A stretch of DNA of 64,000 nucleotides, from assembly GCA_022266195.1 (NCBI GenBank), contig WHVY01000005.1, positions 4,092,001 through 4,156,000 of the forward strand, in the 5' to 3' direction. Shown piece after piece: positions 44,222-56,456 of this stretch. Within the stretch, counting starts at the first letter, position 1. Every line of letters starts with the position of its first letter. Below the pieces are notes generated by a model. The model saw nothing but the letters and a program-made list of their open reading frames with translations. It had not been told where the DNA came from and searched no databases. The stretch is from Tetranychus cinnabarinus. Taxonomy: Eukaryota; Arthropoda; Arachnida; Trombidiformes; Tetranychidae. Made by a program: the position numbers and the translations under genes.

Positions 44222-47200
44222 TTCAAAAATTTTCTTTCATTATTGTGCATAAATATGAAACTCATTTGCCTAATTGCTACTTGCATAAGAAAATTGTTCA
44301 CCAAAAGTAAAATTTTGATCAATTTTGATTCAGATTGACTCACCTCTACTTGCACAATGAGCTGACTATCATAATACTCAGCTTGAACACAGAAATGAGC
44401 ACAAAAAGGTCATTATTGACCCTGAATTTTTCTGTAGACCTAGTTAGCATAAAAGTAATAAAAAACTAATTTAAACGCTCAAATGTGAAAGTTTCGGTTA
44501 AATTTCAACCAACTAAAAATTTTGAAAAAGGATCGTTTGGGATCGATTAAAGCTAGATCCCGAATCGAAGTTTTGCCTAACGACCCGAGGATCGAATCTA
44601 CGAGGATTCGAATGTTTTTCGATGTCTCAGTCTGATTCAAACATTTATTAAATCGTTAAAATGCTTTCAGCCAGATCTATCTTTACAAAATAATGGGAGA
44701 GGAGGCAGATTTGGCTCACATCCTTTGATACAAATGATTAGTCCAACCGATTGCGAAAACATGATAATCTAAAGAGCATCACAATTACCTTTACAGTATC
44801 AAATTTTCTTCCCTGTAATGAGTTACTCAATCTATTAAATTAAAAAAATGAATACAATTTAATAGATTTTGTATGGATGAAAAAAATTTTTCACCAACAA
44901 AAGAAAAAAATGTCGCAGAATTTTCATCATTTTTTGCTAAATATCAAATAACAAGATATTTTGTGAAAAAAGAGACTGGAAAGACAACATGTTTCTTGTG
45001 ATTATTATTTCGCAAAAAACTGCTTCTACACCGAAAATTAATCACTTAAATAATTCATTTTCCAATAATCTAGTAACATTGTCTCGTTATTCATAAAATA
45101 TCTTTTCTTGAATCCTTTTCGCGATAAATGAACAAAAATATGTCAATAAAAGGGATAAAAGCAAAGTAAAATCTAATTAAAAGCAAAAGGCTGAAAAATG
45201 AACAGAAAAGTAGGTCAATGCTGAGAGAGAAAAGAAAACAAAAATTGAATCTAAGAATCTTGAAACGAAAAGGAAAAGTCGACAAGAGCGAAATAAATTC
45301 ATTCCTTGAAAAATTTCTCCTAATTCTCCTAATCTTCCTTCTCTTACCTTTCCTCACAGAAGGAAGAAAAAACATGATCTTCTCTCTGATCGGAAATTCC
45401 TTTCAACTAATAATTCCTTCACAAGAGAGAAGAATATCAGTCAACATATTTCCAAATGTAAAAGCTTAACAAGTATCAGGAAGATGAAGGAGAAGGTAAA
45501 AGAAGCAAAAAAAGCAAAAAGTTCTAAACTTTTGTTCCCTTTTCCTTTCATTTTGCAGCTTTTTATTATTTCGTTATCAGTAAAGCTAAATATAGTAAAA
45601 AAGTGAAATCCTGAGTCTACTGAGGATTCCAATTAGATGTGAAGTTTGAAGAGGTAAAAATTGAGGGGGAAAAAAGTTGGACCAAAGTTGATGAATATGA
45701 TGGAGATTTGGAGGATGAAAAGGATGAGAAGGGTGAAGTGAATTGGGGCTGGAAATGAGCAATGGAAACCGGAAACTTTGAGATTGAAAATGAAGCAAAT
45801 TCTCAATCATTTAATCTAGAAAATGAATTTTCAGTCCAATAAAAACGGAAGCAATCAAGTGAAACATTAAACAAGACCAAAAGTAAAAATAGTATTTCTT
45901 TTGCTTTACATTTTTACTCATAAAAAGATTCATTCATTTCCAATGGCATCAAAAGTTATTTGTTTAAACTCTTAAGCTTTGCAGCTTCTTCGTTCGCTCT
46001 TCAAAGTTTCATTCTGAACATTCTTTTCTTGGTTTCATCTGAAAAATTTCATTCATTTCTTTTTCACTGAGAAATTTTTGCTTTCTTCTTGTTGCTCATT
46101 TAATGGTGTTTTGAGTGAAACTGGTTGAGTTAATTAACTATTTGTTTATTGTTGGTCTATCACATGAATGAGTTTTATTCGAGATTCAGTGCAACTCGAT
46201 AGATTCATGATTATAATTTTCACAATGAATAACCATTCAAAGTAAACAGAGTTGATTGATGAAAAAGAATTTTCAATTTTTTCTCTTTCTTCTCTTCTTT
46301 TTATAACTCAAAATTTGATGATTTAGAACTATTTTCATGAAGTAAATGAAAAGAGCAGGAGAAAAGAAGAAAAAAAGTTCAGAGTAAACAGATTTTTCGA
46401 AACCTTTTTTACTCTTCCATTTCACCATATTTTGATTGATTTGAAATTTTGATTCTTTTCAAATTATTATTCATTCTTTGCTTGCTGTTGACAAATGATT
46501 AACTCTGAAATGAACTTTATGAATCAATTAAGAGTTTTAATCGTGAAAATTGCTCGAGTTATTTTTATCAGCGTCAAGAATTTTGCTGTTGCCTTGGAAT
46601 TTATTTTTTTCTTCTTTTTTAATGATTAAATTTTCTTTCAATATCATCTTCAGAATGATAGTTTTCATGATAAGTGTGAGTTTTTTTTGCTCTTATTTTC
46701 ATTTTCTGTTTATTTTATCTGAGCTCTTAAGTGGTATTGAACTGAATCTCCTTTTTGCTTGCTTCGTATTCTGAATGAATGAATAAGTGAGAAAAGAGAG
46801 AAAATTGAAAAGAGCAAATTCTTTTGCTCAGTTGAGACAATAAAATTCCAGAACTTCTTTTATCTCTCACTCTTCAGATTATCAAATGTATAAGAAAATA
46901 TAAGATTTCAATTTTGAACGATAAATAAAAGGTGCAATCTAATAGAATGAATAAGAAGACGGAAAAGGTTGACTCAAGGAGAAAAGGAGAGTTCATTTGG
47001 AACACTTGAACATCATGAACAAGCATCAGCATTGACAGTTGATGTTCATGTAACAACTGAAGCCCATTAAGTACAACACTTTTATCAAAGAAGGAGAAAA
47101 AAGACGAAACAGAAAAAAAAGTAAAATATATATATTCATTCATTCTGAGCATTCCCATGTCAATCCTTGCACTTTTGCTTCATTTTTTTGTTTCATTCCT

Positions 47201-47637
47201 CGACGCTTAATCATATAACTTTCAATTCAATTTAGTATCATTTTCATGGGGAAATATCATTTTTTCACTTTTACTTTTTTGCTTTTCCATTCACATTGAG
47301 AATGCTCTTGAAACAAAATCAGACTTAAGTTTAAAAGATTATTTGATTTTGTCATGTAAAATGCAATAAAATTGGTTTTGTCCAGTTCTGAGGTTTTACT
47401 TTTTGCTTCTCATGTAATTAGATTGATCGTCATGATGGTAAATACTGTTAGTTGAAGTGTCAAAATGAACTTTTCAAGGGTTTAATGAGGATGTGACAAG
47501 TTTAATCGCTTTCAATATTTTGTTGTGACCAAAAGACTATTTTGAAAACTGAAAAAGCGAAATATTGATCAAACATGAAAGGATGTTAACTTGCGTCAAA
47601 ATTAGTTCGATTATTGGACATTCTGTGATTATTTTAC
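44222..47637. other. AT-rich flank with no supported gene
   Basis: No gene recognised. A slightly GC-richer patch at about 44500-44640 contains short CGAATC/GATTCG repeats. A perfect 13-bp inverted repeat occurs at 44829-44868. Purine/pyrimidine-rich tracts at 45100-45560 give only low-complexity frames. Confidence 0.45.
44829..44868. repeat. Short perfect hairpin
   Basis: AATCTATTAAATT and AATTTAATAGATT form 13-bp inverted arms with a 14-base loop. It is AT-only apart from one pair; a role is not evident and chance is possible. Confidence 0.5.
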
Positions 47638-48287
47638 GTTCGCCTAAAATTGGGTCGTTGGATGAAACTGCTGAAAGGATGAATTGAAATAAGTGAAGCC
47701 CTTGTGGGTTGATGAAACCAGAAAAAATTGCTTTACAGCAAGTCAAAGGAAATAGAGTTAGAAATTTTTGTTCTGCTTCTTCAACTCAATCGTAGTATGT
47801 TGATCGATTCAATGTTTGCTTTTGTTCGCATTCACATTTACACTAACCTTGGACTTTCGAAAATCCATTTTTGGTAATTCTTTTCGATCTGAATGATGAT
47901 ATTGATTCGACTTCCAATTTTATTGTATTTTCACTGTCTTGTGGATCATCTCTTGGTGGTATTTTGCAATCAAAATAGTTGCTAAGGTGAAGTATGGAAA
48001 AGAGAAATAAATGAATTAACTCGATAAAAGTCTTGGTTGTCCATCAGCTTAATCCATGTGAAAAGTTACCTGAAAATTCGGATAAAACCTTAATCCTTTT
48101 GAGAAAGTAGACTTTGGACAAAGGTATTTGAAAAAAGACTGAAATATTGATAAACTTGGAATTTGTTGCAATGCTTTTAAAACTCGAAGGTAAATTACGT
48201 CTGGGATTTGCAGGAAAAGAAAAAATCAAACTGAAACGCTTTAGCCCATTGAATTCTTTTGTGGTGACTTTTAATCGAATTGATTGA
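47638..48287 (-). other. Possible multi-exon gene fragment, unrecognised
   Basis: Three minus-strand segments have open frames with splice-like borders. The first, 48287-48070, follows TTTATTTTGCAG and ends at CAG|GTAACT; it has 72 open codons, including KRFSLIFSFPANPRRNLPSS. The second, 47981-47848, follows TTCACCTTAG and ends at CAAG|GTTAGT; it has 44 open codons, including PRDDPQDSENTIKLEVESIS. The third, about 47730-47638, includes FINPQGLHLFQFILSAVSS. The second and third agree in phase. The first and second do not unless a weak alternative acceptor is used. No family was recognised. It could be a real gene, a decaying one, or chance frames with chance AG/GT borders. Confidence 0.28.
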
Positions 48288-50679
48288 CTGCAAAATAAAG
48301 ATCAAGTTGAGATTAAGAATTATCTGGCTCAATGCTTTTAAAACACGAAACTTCAAGTCTAACATTTTTCATATTTCATCTCAAACCCTCTTTGCTATCA
48401 AAATACGACGCAAATAAAAAACACAACTGATAGCAATAATAAATTTTAACTTTTAAGAAACTGAATCAATTCAGATCGCAACATTTATTCCGTTCAATAT
48501 CAAGAAACATTGAAATTCGGATCTTTAGACACTCCACCAACGAAGTCAAAAGACTACATCTTGGAATCATCTTTTTCTGTGTCTGTGTGCAAAAAAATAG
48601 AAAGAAAATTTTGAAATTTTCTAATGTCTTACACTACAAAACATTAACCTTGCCTGAACCAAAATTGAAGCTTTATCCTGAGTTATTTTCTGAACTCTTG
48701 ACCAGAAGAAAAGTAGTAACGAGCATTTAAATGATTTTGTTAAATGGTTTGTTGCTGAAATAAAGTGATTAAAGTCTTGATGGAAATGCAAAAAGTAAAT
48801 GTTTCATGAGAAAGTGGAACAACTTGTTGATAAGTTTGCAAATGAAAAGATTATACATTTTGCCAGAAATGTATATAATCTGAACATTAATAACCAAAAG
48901 TCTTGAATGTAAAGCAAAAAGAAGGAGAAGAAAAGATATATTTTATTCAGATGCAAGAGATTCAACAAAATGAATTGCATTATGTTAAATTTAAAGGTTG
49001 TTCAAAAATTAAACATGAAATTGTAAAAAGATAATGATGAAAATTTGACATTAATAAGTAAACATTTTTCAACTTTTTCCTCTTTTTTTCCTCGTCAATA
49101 ATAATTCGCAAAGATGATATCTAATATTTACACAATAATACTTTGATATATTTTTATATTATTCAGAAGAAGCTTGTTCAGTCTTTTCATCTTGTCCTCC
49201 AATATTACCAGAGTCGAGGCTCAAGGATTTTGTTTTTGACAAATTCAAACCTCAAACAGCCTCCCATTTGGCTTATTCAAGCTTCAATATTTTGACTCTA
49301 CTTTTGCTGTTCCCATTTCATTGTGCAAAATATATTTAATAAAATGGACTTTTTTTTCATTCCTTTAAATAAGTGTCAAAACTTTGCTGATATCAGGCAA
49401 AAAAGAGAACTATAAGTTTCTTCTCATGTAATGGATGATGGTTCATTGGAGCAGCAAATTGATCGTTCATCATCCACCTAACTATTGATCTAAATATTGC
49501 TATTATACCGATGTTTGACCTTAAAAAGAAAAAGAAGAAGAGAAAGAATGGAAAAATGATAAACTGATGGAAGAAGGCATTTTGATGAATTGAGCAAGAA
49601 AATGACAATTTTTGTTCAGCCATTCGATTCAGACGATTCAGTGGCGAGAAGGTTGTAGCAGGAAGAAAATCGCAAAATCATTAAAGCAACTTTCAAAGTA
49701 AAAAGAAAATGAAAGTTCATTTTTTGGTGGAAAAACTTTTATCTTTTGATCGATTTTCAATTGCATTTTAAGTTGCTTTGCATTTCATTTAGAGATTCAT
49801 GTTTATGGAACATAATTCAAAGGTTGATTTCAAGATTAAAATTCAAATGAACTCGGAAGTTGAAACGGAAAATGTTGGAAGCTGAATTTCGAGATTGTCC
49901 CATTTATTTTCGAATTTTTCGTAATTCGAATGTTTTGAGGAATTTTCGATTTGGTGAAATGAATTTTTCCTTTCAGTTTGATTGTCGATTTTCTTTGAAC
50001 TTTGAATGCAAGTTTGGAAATGAAATCTGGAAATGACGATAATGATATTATAATATTGATGGAAATAATTAGATGTTATGTTAATATTTGAAAGGTAATT
50101 ATTGCTGCAAGCTTTTCTTTTATCAATTATTATTTGGAATAAATGATTTTTTTATTCACCTCCATGGTGTCTAATGGTTTTGTCATGATGTTGATGATGA
50201 GACAATGGAATGAATTTGTGGAATGCTCAGAATATAAAGAGTCTCGAATTTCAACTGAGTATTTGATGAGAGAAAAGAGAGAAAAAGAAAAGGAATCGAG
50301 TATAAATTAGGTGAAAGGTAAAGAGAACGATAAAGATTTCATTTTCTTTATTGAACTAACCATGTATTAGTTTGAAGGTAACGTAAGATCGATAAAATCA
50401 ACCAAAAATGTGGAAAAAGAATTGAATTGAAATTGAATGAGAATTGAATAAGACAAATGGGTAAAGAATCAACTATCAAGGTGGATGAGAAAATAAAAGG
50501 TAAACTTTGATGAAAAGGTTCAACACGAGAAAGGTAAAAAGAAGAAGAAAAAAGAGAGAAAAGAATAAAGATTATGAGGAAAATAGGAGAAACAATCTGA
50601 TGAGAAAAGGAAAAAATCGTGAAATGAAATGATTGTTTGAACTGTTTTGTCGAACCTTTTTGTACTTTGGTTAAATCCA
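48288..50679. other. AT-rich sequence with no firm gene
   Basis: Only weak open stretches occur, such as 49159-49251 (minus, hydrophilic, ending QDEKTEQASSE then stop), which might be a terminal exon. Nothing is recognisable. Confidence 0.35.
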
Positions 50680-51715
50680 TTGTAAAAAGTGTTCAATGAG
50701 AGTAAATAGTTGAAAAAGAAAAGAAAATCAATCGAGAAAAATATCATGAAACTCAACCAAACTAACAAGGTAAACATTGGAAGAAGAAGAAAAATGAGGA
50801 AAATGGAAATTCGTGAATCTGATAAAATGTCGATAACTTGAAATAATACAAATTACTTTTAAACATTTCTGGTTGAGAAAAGCTTATGAGTTGAAATCAA
50901 ATGTAATGATAATGAAGGTTAGGTGAGAGGAAAGATGGCGACAGGAAAAAGAGAAAAGAGAAAGACAGAGAAACCAAAGCAATATCAACAGTTCAATCAG
51001 ATTCACCAAGGCAATATTCAGAAGGGAATAATCAACTAATAAAAGAGATGGAAAAGAGAAAAAATTCTTTTCTATTCCATGTAATTTTTCAGTTGGAATA
51101 TGAGATGATAGGTGTCACTCTAGTTATCGGTAAAGTCTCAATTGTTCGAAGTCGATTTTTCAGACTCGTCGAAATTCATTCAGAACTTTCATCGATAACT
51201 TGAGTGACATCTATTGGTGAACATTTCTACTTGAGAAAATTTGAATTTCGAGCGATTTTCTTTTCCCTTTTTCTTGGTTAAAATTGCTGTCTTTTTATTA
51301 GTTGATTATTCCCTTCTGAATATTGCCTTGGTGAATCCAATAGAACTGTTGATATTGCTTTTGGTTTCTGTGTTTTTCGACTTTCTCTGTCTTTCTCTTT
51401 CATCTTCGCTTTTCTTTTTTCTTTCTTTCTCTCTTTTTCCTGTCGCCATCTTTCCTCTCATCTCACCTTATCATCATTATCATCACCTTTGATCCAAACT
51501 CATTAAGAGCTTTTCTCAACCAGAAATGCAAAATCAAAAGTAAGTAATTTGTATTATTTCAAGTTGCCTTATTGACAAGTTTATCAGATTCACAAATTTC
51601 CGTTTTCCTCATTTTTCCCCCTCTTTCAATGTTTATCTCGTTATTTTTGGTGAAATTTAATATCATTTCTCAATTGATTTTCTTTTCAGCTTATTTCAAC
51701 ATTTCATGAATTGAA
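50680..51715. repeat. Roughly 1-kb imperfect palindrome
   Basis: The two halves are inverted copies meeting near 51161. Matching pairs from the outside in: 50726-50742 with 51666-51684 (AAAATCAATYGAGAAA); 50928-50947 with about 51437-51456 (AAAGATGGCGACAGG); 51001-51044 with about 51293-51332 (a near-identical run including GGCAATATTCAGAAGGG); and 51112-51119 with 51203-51210 (GTGTCACT/AGTGACAT, one mismatch). The right arm has extra purine/pyrimidine-rich insertions. A transcript through it would fold into a long hairpin. No coding frame explains it. Confidence 0.8.
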
Positions 51716-53268
51716 CCGCTAATGAAAAGCACAAAGCTATCAAATTAATCGAAATTTAAATGTTGCAAAATTTCCAAATATGTTTCTCAAGTTGACAGCC
51801 TTTTTGACAGGTAAGGGTATCATGATGAATCGGGGCTCAATGAAGTGGGTCATTTTGATGCGGGTCAATGCGGTTATTGGGTTGACTTTTGATGCTCTGT
51901 TAGGGTCGAGTAATTGAAGCATTGCTGTTTACAATAAACAAAAGTGAATTATAGAAAGTAAAAGATGAAAACAAGAGGAGAGAAAGCTTGATGATAAAGA
52001 TGATGAGAAGGAGGATGATGATGAAGATGAAAAAGATTATGAGTAGGAAGAGAGAGAGAGAAGGAAGTTAAAGTCACGTGGATTTTTCTATCAAAATCAT
52101 CATCATATAAAGATAGGATTTTGCGTGTTTCATGGTTTTGATCAACATCATTTTATAACCTGTTAACCAGCTCAGTCACATCCAGACAGTTGAATCAACA
52201 AGTCACAACTTCAAATTGAGATAATGAAAAAATCTTTACCAGATAAACTTCACTCCCAGTTACCATTATTTGAGAACTCTAATTTTTCCTTGCAAAAACC
52301 ATTTTCTATTCAACTTTTTTTCCAGTGTCCTTTTACTCACTTCCCACTCAATCAACATTTTTATCTGAATCTTCATCTTTGAACTTTATTCCGTTCTATT
52401 CGACTCCATCTTCATCCTGATTGAGTGAACAAAGTGTATTCCTGGGCTAATAACATGTTAAACTTTTTGAAATATTCTGTTATTGCTTGAGAATACACGT
52501 TGTCTCTCAATGTTACTCCATGAGATTGGAAGGAAAATTGAAATGCTTCACTGGAAACTACGAAAATTCAACAAACTTGACTGGGAGTTTATATTATCAC
52601 AGTTGATATTGATATCAATTTACTCTCAATTAACTCATCTTTAGCTTGACGATGAATATTGATTTTTAAACAAATTCATTTCCATGATTATTCTCTGTTT
52701 GAAACAAAAGACAAAATTGCAACTTAATCATGTTAACATATGTTTCCAAAGCTTCCCATTGTTTACCATATGGAAACTTTTACACAACTCAGAAAAGTAG
52801 TTTCAACCAGAATTGTATTGCGTTAGCGCATCCACAAACAAAACAAAATGATAAAGACTAACCTTTCAACATTTTTTATCATTTTATCAGTTAAAGATGT
52901 GACCAGTAAATAGTGAACAGTAAATATTAAATCAACATTTGAATGGCCGATAAACTGGGTCAATTGAACAGTTGACTAAAAATTCGAGTTTAGTTTTCTT
53001 TTCCTTCAAACTCGCCTTTCGAAACAAAACATAACCGAAGCCTAAAAATTTGCCAAAAAGAGATTCAAACCTCCAATAAGCTACAAGATTTCAATTTGCA
53101 TCGCCACAAAAATATTCAAAATTGAAATCAAATCAGGATTTTCAAATGCGAATTCTATACCGCTTTTAAATATCCAAATTCGAAAAGCTAATTTATCAAT
53201 TTCTAATTTGAATGTTGTATTGAAATGCAGTTATTTCCTCCCTTCAACGGGAACAATTTGAGTGAATA
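51716..53268. other. AT-rich sequence with microsatellite
   Basis: No gene is supported. A GATGA/GAAGATGA low-complexity tract lies at 51990-52043. Confidence 0.45.
51990..52043. repeat. GATG/GAAGATG low-complexity tract
   Basis: Degenerate GATGA and GAAGATGA repeats are visible directly. Confidence 0.7.
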
Positions 53269-53574
53269 AGGAGTGAGTTTAAAGTTGACTTTTGAGCTAA
53301 GAGTAGGGACTTTGGAGGTTTGTAAGAGCATATAAACTGGGTCTTTTAATGAGATTAAAATTTTTTATGATCAATATTTTTCTAGAAAATCGAGTTCGAA
53401 GTTAAATCGCTTTTTTGGCGATGAAAAAATCTGGTTCCACAGCTGTACAAAAATTTCAACTTCAAACTCGATTTTCTCGAAAACTAAATTTTTTAATCGC
53501 ATGGAAGGACCCAGTTTATAAGCTCTTACAAACCTACAGAGTCCTTACTCAACGGTCAAAATTTTGCACTCCTT
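53269..53574. mobile_element. Fold-back MITE, TA-flanked
   Basis: 306 bp with terminal AAGGAGTG...CACTCCTT, flanked by TA at 53267-53268 and 53575-53576. The arms stay complementary inward over about 120 bp with mismatches, for example AGGTTTGTAAGAGC at about 53316-53330 against GCTCTTACAAACCT on the right, and AAAATCGAGTT near 53386 against AACTCGATTTT on the right. No coding capacity. A TA target duplication fits mobilisation by a Tc1/mariner-type transposase; relics of such enzymes lie at 28.5-30.2 kb, but no specific link is shown. Confidence 0.8.
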
Positions 53575-54016
53575 TACCTTCAGTATGAAACCCAATTAAA
53601 ATGTGATCGAAGTTGCAAAAAATGTTTACCTCGGTAATTACTCATGAATACAATCAGAATCATCATGTGTGATTATTGCACAATTAAAGTCTTTATCAAA
53701 GCGTTGCTTTTCAAGCAAAATATTGGACAGTTGCACGAACAGTTAATTATCTTGAAAAGAAAAACATTTTTCTTCTTTTCTCCTCTTAATTTTCTTCTTT
53801 TCAAAACTCGCATTCTATTCATCTTTTATCATTCTAATGTGAGTATTCATTTCCGTCTGGCAGACATAATAGGCTAAAGGACAACCTTTTAAAAGCATCA
53901 TAAATATATTTTTGTTTCTCCCTGTTTAGTCTCTTTTTTGTTCATGTAACAACTTTTTTCCCTTTTTCATGATTGATGAAAGCTCTCTTGGAAGCAAAGG
54001 CAAAAACAAGCAAAAC

Positions 54017-54086
54017 CATGATCATGATCATCATCATCATCATCATGGTTATGATGGTGGCCATGATAATCATGGTGATGATTATG
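54017..54086. repeat. (ATC)n/(ATG)n microsatellite
   Basis: ATGATC, CATCATCAT and TGATGG blocks in succession, visible directly. Confidence 0.8.
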
Positions 54087-54910
54087 AAAATAACAAGATT
54101 ATCGTTAAGGACATCTTTTTCTTTTTCTCTCTTTTCTCTTCAATATGTTCAAAGCAAAGGTTGACCAGTTGACCTAAAGGTTGTAACCTATCAATCAGTT
54201 CATCCATTTTTATTGATAAACTTTATTCCTCTTATACTTGTTTGTCCATCTCATGTTTATTTCATTCCCTGATCATCATCTTTTCATCTCTCAATTTTTC
54301 TGATTATTATTGTTGCTATCATCATTATTCCAGATATCCTGTCAAGATAATTTGTAACTCCCAAATTCATTCAACAATCATCATCAATGTAATCACCATA
54401 ATCCATGAATGTTACTTTTCTTCATCTTAAATCTATTAACTCTTTCTTTCAATGACAATGAAAACATATTAATACATGAAAATAATGGACCATTCAATTT
54501 AGACAGAAGAAAAAAAATTGACCGAAAATGTCAAAATTTGAATCTCAAATGGAACCATTTTCCTTGATGAATAATTTTTGCTCAAATTTTTCTTCTCTTA
54601 ATCTGTAATAAATTCAATTTAAAGGTTGCAAATGGTTTTCATTTTTTAATCAATTAGTAAAATTGAAACAACCCGATTTGGCGCTCCTCTTCATTTGCAT
54701 TGTAAATCATTTTTTTGATAGCAGTTTGGTTCGAAATGGGTTCTCATGAGATTCGTAAATGAGTCGATTAAGGCGATTCTTGATTTGATGAAAATTGAAA
54801 CAATTTTTAGGTGTTGACTATTAGGTGGAGTTGCATTGAATTAAATGATGCTTTGCAGTTAAAGTCAGGGAGAAAATCTGATAAATGTTGAACGGAATGC
54901 TGAAGGGAAT

Positions 54911-54944
54911 CATGATGATGATGATGATGATGGTAATGATGATG
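54911..54944. repeat. (ATG)n microsatellite
   Basis: An uninterrupted run of ATG triplets followed by GTAATGATGATG. Confidence 0.8.
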
Positions 54945-56303
54945 TGAAAAGGGAAAAAAGTTCATGTTGTTTAAGGTTTTCTTTGATTTGTCTTTTGGAT
55001 CCAATAAAGATGTATAAGATTGATGAGATTTACTGTTGTAAATGTGCACAAAGGGCATCAATATGTGATCACTAACCACAGTAAAACAAGTTTGGGTAAA
55101 ACAGTGAAAATCATGATGCAAGTAAATGAAGTAATGCGAATCAATGACATTGTTTTAAGTTACACTTTGGCCTGGCTTGAGTCAAAAAATAGGGAATCAC
55201 AGTTGGTGGTTTCAGTTTGCATCTTTCAATTGAAGAAAAGAATCGAGTTGAATAGTGAAAAAGAGCATTCACTATTTACTTTTCATGTTCACATTGAATA
55301 TCCATTAAATGGTCTTAATAATTTTTAGTGTCAACATTTTTAGCTCATGCTTTTTGTTTTTTTGTGTTTCCTTACAATCGAGTTGTAAATATGTTTCAAG
55401 GGTTGATCCATTTTGATCATTTCAACTGGAGAAATGAATTTTTCCTGCCTCCGAATTGGAAATTAGTGTTTTCTGAAAAAATTAATTTTTCCATCAACCT
55501 CTAGAGTTTGTCAGTTTTCGGATCATTTTGTCTTTCCTCACTTTCATGTGCAGATACATTGTTGGTAAATTAAGTGTTGGCTTATTGAAAGTGTTGCTTG
55601 TTGATTTGATTAGATGAAAGTCAAATGATCAATCATACGAAAATTAAGTTTAATCAAAGTGTGTCAATTGTGATATTGAAAGCGAAACAAAAGAAAGAAG
55701 GAAAAAATCTGTACATCATTAGACTTTTCGAATCTTTTTGTGATCTTCTTTTTTCTCCTTTCTTGTTACTTCAAAGGTAATCAAATTATCAACAAGTTGG
55801 TAAAGGCAGGCAAGCAATGGGAAAACTCGTTTTTATTGAATTTGTATCTACTTCAATCAAATTGATTGTAATGAAGTAAAAAAGGGTCAAATGAGCAAAG
55901 GAAAGGCATAAACATAGTGAAAGGGTCAAGTGAAAATTAATTGAAAGGTTGATTCTAAATGAATGAAACAAGTCCAGATTGTAATTATGTGGCAAAAGTA
56001 AAGTGAGTTTCAATGGATTGCAAGTAAAAGGAGTTTATTTAATGCTCTAATATTGTAGGGTTGATATTGTTTAAGCTTTAATTAGTTTAAGTTTATTGTC
56101 GATTCTTGAGGTCAAACCATAATATCCCGAAGGGCTCTACTAATTCTTACAAGGTAGGTGAGGGAAGTGGGTTGGTTAGAATTGGATAAAGTGTAATTAT
56201 GCCGTTTTGCATTTTCATTGAACTGATAATAATCATACCGAGGATTTTTACTGACAGGTAAATATACCGGTTGATGTATTTTTGTATGAACAAGAAACGT
56301 TGA

Positions 56304-56456
56304 AATTCAGTAAAAATACACTTGCGTAAGAAGAGAGCTAAAAGAGGTGAATCGGCTGATGCCTCAATGTATCGTTTAGGTCAGTATTTGTTTGGCCAGA
56401 ACATTTTGGCTCAAATAGCCGCATCAGACCTAATCAGACGCAAAGTTGAATTATAA
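56304..56456 (+). other. Small open frame, possible exon
   Basis: Fifty open codons ending at TAA 56454-56456, in a patch that is richer in GC than its surroundings. An AG at 56309-56310 could be a splice acceptor. The peptide is basic first (HLRKKRAKRGE, with a Lys-Arg pair) and then helix-prone (YRLGQYLFGQNILAQIAA). The layout resembles a prohormone cleavage site followed by a helical peptide, but no family was recognised and there is no signal peptide in the same frame. A chance frame remains likely. Confidence 0.2.

Larger units (their letters stand above)
53577..56303. other. AT-rich sequence with ATC/ATG microsatellites
   Basis: No gene is supported. Frames at 53969-54172 and 54807-55121 owe their His runs to the microsatellites. 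A plus-strand frame at 55020-55328 is open for about 100 codons without recognisable motifs. Confidence 0.45.

Noticed and set aside
53969..54172. Frame with a run of histidines
   Set aside because: It is produced by the ATC/ATG microsatellite; the neighbouring frame gives an isoleucine/methionine run from the same DNA.
54807..55121. 104-codon minus-strand frame with His runs
   Set aside because: The His stretch comes from the ATG microsatellite and no other motif is present.
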